DNA of 5,178 nucleotides, taken from the NCBI GenBank assembly GCA_021802165.1, contig JAKAAU010000014.1, positions 7,714-12,891 of the forward strand. The letters are read 5' to 3'. Under the pieces are notes generated by a model. The model worked only from the letters and a program-made list of their open reading frames with translations. It did not search any database and was not told where the DNA came from. Of this stretch, positions 1-4,567 are shown piece by piece (the first letter of the stretch is position 1; every line of letters starts with the position of its first letter). Source of the stretch: Thermoplasmata archaeon. Its GTDB lineage: Archaea > Thermoplasmatota > Thermoplasmata > Thermoplasmatales > Thermoplasmataceae. Both the position numbers and the translations under genes were made by a program.

Positions 1-36
1 CTATTGAAAGAAAACACCACAGATAAACTGAAAATC

Positions 37-46
37 AATTTATAGC
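37..46 (+). promoter_or_regulatory. TATA box (box A) of the DHA2 exporter gene
   Basis: An AATTTATAG-like box lies about 20-23 bp before the two adjacent in-frame ATG codons at 62 and 65. Archaeal TATA boxes are centred roughly 25 bp before the transcription start, so the transcript should begin at or very near the start codon (leaderless). The spacing fits the ATG at 65 slightly better than the one at 62. No Shine-Dalgarno sequence is visible. Confidence 0.5.
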
Positions 47-61
47 CTTTTAAGATACATA

Positions 62-1423
62 ATGATGCATAAATACGGAATCCTGGCGGTCACAACTCTC
101 AGCACGCTCATGGCCGCAATTGATTCTACTATTGTGTATCTCGCGCTGCCTGCCATGGGTGAAACATTTCATTCAGGTATTTCATATCTAACAATAGTTG
201 TAAGTGCATATCTTATTTCCACAACTGTAATGCTTGTTCCTGCCATTGAAATTACCAAAAGAATAGGAAATAGAAATTTTTATATTATAGGGTTTTCGGT
301 ATTTACAATTTCATCCATTATTATAGCAGTTTCTTTAAATATATTTTCTGTCATAGTTTTCAGGTTTACTGAGGGAATAGGCGCAGGAATAATGACATCA
401 TCGGATATACCTATTATTCTGGGCGCATTCAAAAGGGGTGAGAGAGGAAAGGCAATAGGGTTGAATTCCATAGCATGGTCCATTGGAACTGTTACAGGTC
501 CTGTCCTTGGTGGTTTTCTGGTTGCAATAAACTGGCGTTATATCTTTCTGATAAACGTTCCCATAGGCTTAGTCGCAATATATGCCGGATTCAGGATTAT
601 TAAAAATGATAGGCCGGTTAAGCTTCCATTGAAATACAAATCAGCCCTATCGATGGCCATATTTATTGTTCCCCTGGTGCTGGGAATAGCACTGATAAAT
701 GTGTATTATCTGATTATTGCAGTGGCTGTATTTCCATTATTTGTCTATATACAGACCAAAAATCCGGTAATTGAACGCAGGCTGTTAAGAAATATAAGAT
801 TCTCCTTGATTACCATAGCATCGTTTCTTGAATCCTTTGTGTTCTTTTCCGTGTTATTTGCACTCAGCCTTTACTTTGAAAGTGACCTCGGAATAGGCAG
901 TATCGAGACAGGATTGCTTATAATGACATACCCCCTGGCATCCATTGTATCGAGCCCCATTGGTGGCATGCTCTATGACAGATATCCGAACAGCGAAGCC
1001 ATAATGGCAGCAGGTGCTCTGCTGGAGTGTGTTCCTGTGATATTTATTGCCCTGTATTTACGATTTATCCCGGAACTGCTTTTCATAGCTGGATTTGGCG
1101 GATCAATGTTCTGGGCACCATCCACAACAATGATCACTGATTCTCTGGGAGAGCGTTACCGTGTCCAGGCAAATAACTCTATGTTCATTATGCGTGATAT
1201 GGGCATAATCACATCAATTTCCATACTCCCATTGTTTATAATGTATTTCTCCAAAATTAACGTAAGCCTGGGAGATATTTTTATTGCAAGAGTAAGGGTG
1301 AATATTTCAGCAGGTATAACTGCCTATCTATTGTTTACATCAATTATTTCATTATCGTCACTTATTTTTATATATGCATACCACAGAAAGACGTCGAATG
1401 TACCGGAAAATAGTAGCGCATAG
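62..1423 (+). CDS. MFS transporter, DHA2 (EmrB/QacA-like) family, 14 predicted helices
   Basis: This is an integral membrane exporter of the major facilitator superfamily, probably proton-coupled. Members of the DHA2 branch usually expel drugs or other toxic or hydrophobic compounds; the substrate cannot be read from the sequence. The 453 residues contain about 14 hydrophobic segments: roughly 5-28, 40-64, 72-94, 94-121, 131-158, 159-180, 196-214, 215-233, 249-273, 281-305, 313-338, 339-360, 375-400 and 413-441. Diagnostic features are the TM1 motif IDSTIVYLALP (D21), the TM4 arginine R101 in RFTEGIGAG (motif B), antiporter motif C in TM5 with GPVLGG (146-151), and WRYIFLINVPIG (158-169) at TM6. 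The TM2-TM3 loop motif A is degenerate (AIEITKRIGNR), while a better motif-A-like loop, GGMLYDRYP, occurs at 301-309. The length is at the short end for 14-helix members. The start is either of two adjacent ATGs (62 or 65). No partner gene such as an EmrA-like adaptor is present. Family assignment is firm; the substrate is unknown. Confidence 0.9.
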   Translation: MMHKYGILAVTTLSTLMAAIDSTIVYLALPAMGETFHSGISYLTIVVSAYLISTTVMLVPAIEITKRIGNRNFYIIGFSVFTISSIIIAVSLNIFSVIVFRFTEGIGAGIMTSSDIPIILGAFKRGERGKAIGLNSIAWSIGTVTGPVLGGFLVAINWRYIFLINVPIGLVAIYAGFRIIKNDRPVKLPLKYKSALSMAIFIVPLVLGIALINVYYLIIAVAVFPLFVYIQTKNPVIERRLLRNIRFSLITIASFLESFVFFSVLFALSLYFESDLGIGSIETGLLIMTYPLASIVSSPIGGMLYDRYPNSEAIMAAGALLECVPVIFIALYLRFIPELLFIAGFGGSMFWAPSTTMITDSLGERYRVQANNSMFIMRDMGIITSISILPLFIMYFSKINVSLGDIFIARVRVNISAGITAYLLFTSIISLSSLIFIYAYHRKTSNVPENSSA

Positions 1424-1444
1424 GCTCTGCAATCGAATCAAATA

Positions 1445-1454
1445 CTTAAATAAT
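1445..1454 (+). promoter_or_regulatory. TATA box of the tRNA-Arg gene
   Basis: CTTAAATAAT is centred about 24-25 bp before the first base of the mature tRNA at 1474, the usual place for an archaeal box A. The tRNA therefore seems to have its own promoter and not depend on readthrough from the upstream exporter gene, whose stop codon is at 1421-1423. Confidence 0.55.
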
Positions 1455-1473
1455 AAATTAAACATATAGTTCC

Positions 1474-1547
1474 GGGTCCGTGGGGTAGTTAGGATATCCT
1501 GCTGGCCTTCGAAGCCGATGACCCGGGTTCAAATCCCGGCGGGCCCG
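1474..1547 (+). tRNA. tRNA-Arg, anticodon TCG (UCG)
   Basis: A 74-nt intronless tRNA reading CGA-type arginine codons. The acceptor stem GGGTCCG (1474-1480) pairs with CGGGCCC (1540-1546), with one G-U pair, followed by discriminator G1547. The T arm has stem CCGGG/CCCGG around loop TTCAAAT (1523-1539). The anticodon loop is C-T-TCG-A-A, with the anticodon at 1509-1511, preceded by the invariant T33 and followed by A37. The D loop carries G18-G19 and an A at the position-20 site, an arginine identity feature in several organisms. Two weak points: the anticodon stem has a T-G pair and an outermost C27-A43 mismatch, and in the register that keeps A21 the D stem has G10-T25 and T13-T22. The 3' CCA is not encoded, as is common in archaea. 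A short T-rich stretch follows. The type call rests on the anticodon and is firm unless the gene is degenerate. Confidence 0.93.
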
Positions 1548-1586
1548 TTTCAAATTATTATATATTCCATTAACATCATAAAAAAC

Positions 1587-1596
1587 TTTTATTTAT
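1587..1596 (+). promoter_or_regulatory. TATA box of the AT-rich MFS gene
   Basis: TTTTATTTAT is centred about 25 bp before the ATG at 1617, giving a leaderless transcript. The box lies downstream of the tRNA and supports 1617 over the in-frame ATG at 1518, which falls inside the tRNA gene. Confidence 0.5.
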
Positions 1597-1616
1597 CATT
1601 CATTAATAATGTTGGG

Positions 1617-2792
1617 ATGCTGAGATTTTTCAATAATAAAAATAGTGGTATAATTATATATATAATATTATTAATGACATTGACATTTTCAGTGCGGGCA
1701 AATAATAATTTAATACTTACTACAATACCTTTGATTTCAAAATATTATTTAAATTTCAACAGCATAGAAATAGGTTTATTAGCCGCTGTTGCGGTTGGAA
1801 GTACAGGCTTAATGAGCGCTTTGATAAATTCAAGACTGTGCCCCAGGAAAAGAAGAAAATTATTCATCTCCTCCATTATAATATACTCCATTTTTGAGCC
1901 CTTATTTTATTTTTCAAATAGATACAGTATCTGGATATTAGTTCTATTATCTGGATTTTTCTTCGGATCTGTAATGCCGAATATAATAAGTTCCGCAGGA
2001 ACTATAAAGGATAAAAAAACACGTGAAAGAACACTGACATTATACACACTGTCTTTGAGTGCCAGCCTTGTAATAGGACCTTTGATTGAGTCATACATAT
2101 TATTATATTTTAATTTATACCAGTTATTTTTATTCTTTATACCTTTTGGAATTTTGGCAGTAGCATTATCATTTAAAATACGATTTCCAGAGGAAAATAA
2201 AAATAAAACAAAAAAGAAAATAAATGTGTTCAGTAATAATGGCTTTAAATTATCTGTTTTTAATAATATATCGTACGATATACCCTTTGCATTAATACTA
2301 ACGTTCGGGGGAATATTTGCAAGAACAGAATTCAATGCACCTTATTCCTTTGTTGAATTATTGCTTGCTGGTTTCTTTGGACTGTCGTTTTTATCCAGGT
2401 TTTTTCTATCATACAGACCTACAAAGAAGTTGTATAAAACAACAACCGTTGCCATAAGTATAACCATTGTAGGTTTAATAATGATATATTTTTCCAGCAG
2501 TTTAATTATTTATTTTATTATTATCTGTTTTCTGGGAATACCTCACGGTTTAACATTTCCAACATCACTCACTGCCTTATCAAGATCATTTAAGGAAGAT
2601 GAAATATCAGTGGCAAATACATATTTCTATGCGTTAATGATGTTCCTTGCAGTTGTTGTTCCTTCCGTTTCAGGACTAATGGTTTACTCCATAGGATTGA
2701 GATATACATTCCTTTTATTTGCAGTTCCCGTGATTATATTATTTATTTTAATTTTATACGAATATAAAAGAATACCTGAAATAAATAATTAG
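1617..2792 (+). CDS. MFS-type transporter, 12 predicted helices, very AT-rich
   Basis: This is an integral membrane protein of 391 residues, most likely a major facilitator superfamily permease; the substrate is unknown. About 12 hydrophobic segments are seen, near 11-28, 49-71, 83-100, 104-126, 140-163, 167-186, 222-238, 243-264, 276-292, 295-317, 333-357 and 363-381. A charged lysine-rich central loop (about 191-212, PEENKNKTKKK) separates two six-helix halves, the standard MFS plan. The TM2-TM3 loop carries NSRLCPRKRRK at the place of motif A, with basic residues but without the usual aspartate. GPLIESY (154-160) in helix 5 recalls motif C. The open frame continues upstream to an ATG at 1518, but that codon lies inside the tRNA. 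The ATG at 1617 has a correctly spaced TATA box and gives the protein a normal MFS N-terminus. Base composition stands out: 12 of 60 bases are G or C at 2101-2160 and 15 of 60 at 1861-1920, against 28 of 60 at 901-960 in the other MFS gene, which suggests a different origin. Confidence 0.8.
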   Translation: MLRFFNNKNSGIIIYIILLMTLTFSVRANNNLILTTIPLISKYYLNFNSIEIGLLAAVAVGSTGLMSALINSRLCPRKRRKLFISSIIIYSIFEPLFYFSNRYSIWILVLLSGFFFGSVMPNIISSAGTIKDKKTRERTLTLYTLSLSASLVIGPLIESYILLYFNLYQLFLFFIPFGILAVALSFKIRFPEENKNKTKKKINVFSNNGFKLSVFNNISYDIPFALILTFGGIFARTEFNAPYSFVELLLAGFFGLSFLSRFFLSYRPTKKLYKTTTVAISITIVGLIMIYFSSSLIIYFIIICFLGIPHGLTFPTSLTALSRSFKEDEISVANTYFYALMMFLAVVVPSVSGLMVYSIGLRYTFLLFAVPVIILFILILYEYKRIPEINN

Positions 2793-2878
2793 ATATTATC
2801 CAGTTCAATCATCATCTGCCCCTGTTACTGTTTTATAAAAAAATAATACATAAGAGAATAAAGGATCCTACCGGAAAA

Positions 2879-2888
2879 TTTTTTATAT
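2879..2888 (+). promoter_or_regulatory. TATA box of the DJ-1/PfpI gene
   Basis: TTTTTTATAT, preceded by an A-rich BRE-like stretch (GGAAAA), is centred about 24 bp before the ATG at 2909. This is one of the clearest box A elements in the window and implies leaderless transcription. The T-run could also help end transcription from the MFS gene upstream. Confidence 0.6.
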
Positions 2889-2908
2889 GCAATTGGTTTA
2901 TTATAATT

Positions 2909-3469
2909 ATGGTTAAAGTATTAATTCTAACCGGAGATGCTGGAGAATCGCTGGAAGTAATGTATCCATTGCAAAGAATGAGGGAAGAGGGATATGAAGT
3001 CACAGTCGCTGCGCCTGAGAAAAAGAAGATACAGCTTGTAGTCCATGATTTTGAAGATGGCTTCGATACTTACACGGAGAAACTTGGCTATAAGCTCCAG
3101 GCTGATATGGCTTTCAAGGATGTTGACCCTTCAAAATACAATGCACTTATAATTCCTGGTGGCAGGGCTCCTGAATATATAAGGAATAATAAGGACTTCA
3201 TCAGAATAGTAAAGTATTTCTTTGAAAAAGAAGAGCCTGTGGCTGAATTGTGCCATGCGCCCCTGGGGCTCGCAGCTGCCGGGGTATTGAAGGGCAGGAA
3301 AACAGCCGCATATCCTGCGCTGGCACCGGATGTTGAAATAGCTGGAGGAACATTTGTGGACGGTGCCGCTGTAATTGACGGAAATTTGGTATCGGCAAGA
3401 GCATGGCCTGATCATCCGCAGTGGATGGGTGCATTTATGAAAATGTTAAAGGAGAAATATAGAAACTGA
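2909..3469 (+). CDS. DJ-1/PfpI family protein (PfpI-type cysteine protease/deglycase-like)
   Basis: A soluble cytoplasmic protein of 186 residues with no signal peptide or membrane segment. The family has a flavodoxin-like fold with a reactive cysteine; members have been reported as intracellular proteases, glyoxalase III enzymes or protein/nucleotide deglycases, and the true activity is debated. The PfpI catalytic set is complete. Nucleophile C115 and H116 lie in the elbow AELCHAPLG. E89 in IIPGGRAPEY matches the glutamate that Pyrococcus PfpI supplies from a neighbouring subunit. E13 in GDAGESLEVMYP matches the conserved glutamate next to the cysteine. Segments such as HDFEDGFDTYTEK (46-58) and the GRKTAAYPAL region (129-138) resemble plant DJ-1D and its prokaryotic relatives more than the shortest PfpI proteins. 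The residue after Cys-His is alanine where many relatives have glycine. Length is typical for a single-domain member, which normally forms hexamers or other oligomers. It is convergent with the EamA gene and has its own promoter. Family is firm; reaction is not. Confidence 0.92.
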   Translation: MVKVLILTGDAGESLEVMYPLQRMREEGYEVTVAAPEKKKIQLVVHDFEDGFDTYTEKLGYKLQADMAFKDVDPSKYNALIIPGGRAPEYIRNNKDFIRIVKYFFEKEEPVAELCHAPLGLAAAGVLKGRKTAAYPALAPDVEIAGGTFVDGAAVIDGNLVSARAWPDHPQWMGAFMKMLKEKYRN

Positions 3470-3485
3470 AATTGATTGATCTGGA

Positions 3486-3498
3486 TTTTATAAATTTT
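3486..3498 (+). terminator. Possible T-rich terminator of the DJ-1/PfpI gene
   Basis: TTTTATAAATTTT lies 17-29 bp after the stop codon. Archaeal RNA polymerase often stops at oligo-T without a hairpin. The two T4 runs are short, so this is a weak call, supported mainly by the need to end before the convergent gene. Confidence 0.3.
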
Positions 3499-3505
3499 AA
3501 AAAAA
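3499..3505 (-). terminator. Oligo-T terminator of the EamA transporter gene
   Basis: A run of seven A on the + strand reads as T7 on the minus strand directly after the TAA stop codon (complement at 3506-3508). An oligo-T tract is the usual intrinsic archaeal termination signal. Together with the T-rich stretch at 3486-3498 it forms a compact two-way terminator between convergent genes only 36 bp apart. Confidence 0.5.
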
Positions 3506-4390
3506 TTATGAAACTGCCGTGATTGTCGGCTTCTTTTTTATTGCCCCTGAAGCAGCCCATACACCGCTGCTTATGAGCATTATAGCTCCCATAAGTGTAT
3601 AGATACCGGGAATCTGATCCAGAAGCACAAGAGCAAAAACTATTGCAAATACCGGATCGAGGTAGGTAAGTATTGACACCAGCTGGATGCTGATGTATTT
3701 CATGGAATCATACCAGAGAAACAGGGCAAGCACGGTTTGCACTGCCCCGGAGATTATAACTATCACCAGCACACGGTATCCGAAGCGGAACGGAAGCAGA
3801 AACATAAAGGGGGATAGGATTATCATGGAAATTATAGACTGGAGAAACACCAGGTTTATGGCATCTGTATTTCTGGATGAAAATTTGCTGAAGATTGATA
3901 GCATCCCGTATGTTATACCAGACATCAGGGCTATGATTATTCCAAGAGGATTAACAGAAAGCGTTCCAACGGACATTATTATGACACCGACCAGGGCTAT
4001 GGCAACATTGACATATCCTTTTCTGCTTATTTTTTCCTTTATAAAAGGAGAAAGCAAAATTGCTATAACCGGTCCAGTATAGTAGAATATGATAGCCTCT
4101 GAGACAGGAATCATGAAGACTGCATAGAATAGAAACACCCAGTTCAGTGCAAGCAGTATACCCGATACCAGGACGTACGGATTTAATAAATTTACTAGAG
4201 ATTTCTTCAGTCCACGTCTGAGTATTAAACCCAGAAGAAATGCCGAAATCAATACCCTGAAGAACACAAATACCGGCGACGGTAGGTCTGCCCATATGGC
4301 AAAAACGGGAATTGACCCCCATATTACCGTTGAGGATAAAATCTCCACCAATCCTTTGCGTTCAGAGTTGGTATTCTGGGGAAGGCTCAT
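3506..4390 (-). CDS. EamA/DMT-superfamily transporter, 10 predicted helices
   Basis: A membrane permease of the drug/metabolite transporter superfamily, 294 residues, the normal length for the 10-helix EamA type. It is built from two repeated EamA domains, about 14-142 and 147-281. Helices are near 14-34, 38-57, 71-92, 95-117, 125-142, 147-167, 179-200, 206-228, 233-257 and 260-281. Family-typical features are IWGSIPVF in helix 1, the proline-containing end of helix 4 (YYTGPVIA, 103-110) before a basic loop KEKISRKGY, and the matching ending of helix 9, LTYLDPVFAIVFALVLLDQIP (241-261), which is the second-domain equivalent. DMT proteins move amino acids, nucleotides, sugars or drugs; the substrate here cannot be deduced. 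The tail after helix 10 is short and basic (IKKKPTI). The gene is divergent from threonine synthase, which makes an amino-acid exporter role, as in RhtA, conceivable but unproven. ATG at 4388-4390 is supported by the TATA box 20-29 bp upstream. Confidence 0.9.
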   Translation of the reverse strand: MSLPQNTNSERKGLVEILSSTVIWGSIPVFAIWADLPSPVFVFFRVLISAFLLGLILRRGLKKSLVNLLNPYVLVSGILLALNWVFLFYAVFMIPVSEAIIFYYTGPVIAILLSPFIKEKISRKGYVNVAIALVGVIIMSVGTLSVNPLGIIIALMSGITYGMLSIFSKFSSRNTDAINLVFLQSIISMIILSPFMFLLPFRFGYRVLVIVIISGAVQTVLALFLWYDSMKYISIQLVSILTYLDPVFAIVFALVLLDQIPGIYTLMGAIMLISSGVWAASGAIKKKPTITAVS

Positions 4391-4409
4391 TTTACGTAAT
4401 AGTACTTGC

Positions 4410-4419
4410 TTATTTATAA
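4410..4419 (-). promoter_or_regulatory. TATA box of the EamA transporter gene (nearly symmetric)
   Basis: On the minus strand this reads TTATAAATAA and is centred about 25 bp before the EamA start codon, so the mRNA should be leaderless. The box is close to symmetric and could also support transcription on the + strand. Exactly the same 10-mer, TTATTTATAA on the + strand, recurs at 4491-4500. Confidence 0.6.
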
Positions 4420-4499
4420 CTTATTACAATGATATGAAATGAGTAAATGTATGATAAAAACATTATTTAAAGCCTTTATATTACTATATTTTATTTATA

Positions 4500-4516
4500 A
4501 TCCCCTTTCATCCCCT
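4500..4516. repeat. Tandem ATCCCCT repeat, 10-bp period, candidate operator
   Basis: ATCCCCT occurs at 4500-4506 and again at 4510-4516, separated by TTC. The 10-bp period places both copies on the same face of the helix. They form a C-rich patch in otherwise very AT-rich intergenic DNA, 25-41 bp before the thrC TATA box and abutting a second TATA-like box at 4491-4500. The position suits an activator or repressor site. No regulator is known from the sequence. Confidence 0.35.
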
Positions 4517-4540
4517 ATATATTGAATAATTCATAAATAA

Positions 4541-4547
4541 TTTATAT
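4541..4547 (+). promoter_or_regulatory. TATA box of threonine synthase gene
   Basis: TTTATAT is centred about 24 bp before the thrC ATG at 4568, the spacing expected for a leaderless archaeal mRNA. It overlaps the left arm of an imperfect inverted repeat (4541-4561), so a protein bound there could block the promoter. Confidence 0.6.
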
Positions 4548-4561
4548 GACTTATCATTAAA
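4541..4561. repeat. Imperfect inverted repeat over the thrC core promoter
   Basis: TTTA-T-ATGA, spacer CTTA, then TCATTAAA: the arms are complementary apart from one extra T in the left arm. The perfect core is ATGA-CTTA-TCAT at 4546-4557. It covers the region from the TATA box to just before the start codon. The AT-rich background makes a chance origin possible. Confidence 0.25.
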
Positions 4562-4567
4562 CTGTCA

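Noticed and set aside
1474..1547. Reading the tRNA as tRNA-Glu(TTC) or tRNA-Ser(CGA)
   Set aside because: A TTC anticodon would put C at position 33, and CGA would break the stem pair at 31-39. Only TCG keeps T33 and a paired stem, and there is no long variable arm as serine tRNAs require.
1518..1616. N-terminal extension of the AT-rich MFS protein starting at the ATG inside the tRNA
   Set aside because: The first 33 codons overlap the tRNA 3' half and the promoter-like region. The ATG at 1617 has a properly spaced TATA box and gives a normal MFS N-terminus.
2793..2908. A duplicated tRNA 3' end (attR-like) after the AT-rich MFS gene
   Set aside because: I looked for a repeat of the GGGTTCAAATCCCGGCGGGC region and found none; only short C-rich bits such as CTGCCCCTG occur, which do not match.
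3201..3434. Minus-strand open frames opposite the DJ-1/PfpI gene
   Set aside because: They are shadows of a gene with complete family motifs, have unusual low-homology composition and no promoter of their own.
3876..3893. C/D-box guide RNA-like pair (GGATGA followed by CTGA)
   Set aside because: It lies inside the EamA coding region, the spacing between boxes is too short for a guide, and there is no second C'/D' pair.
3687..4082. Plus-strand open frame opposite the EamA transporter gene
   Set aside because: It is antisense to a well-supported 10-helix transporter, and its translation shows no recognisable domain.
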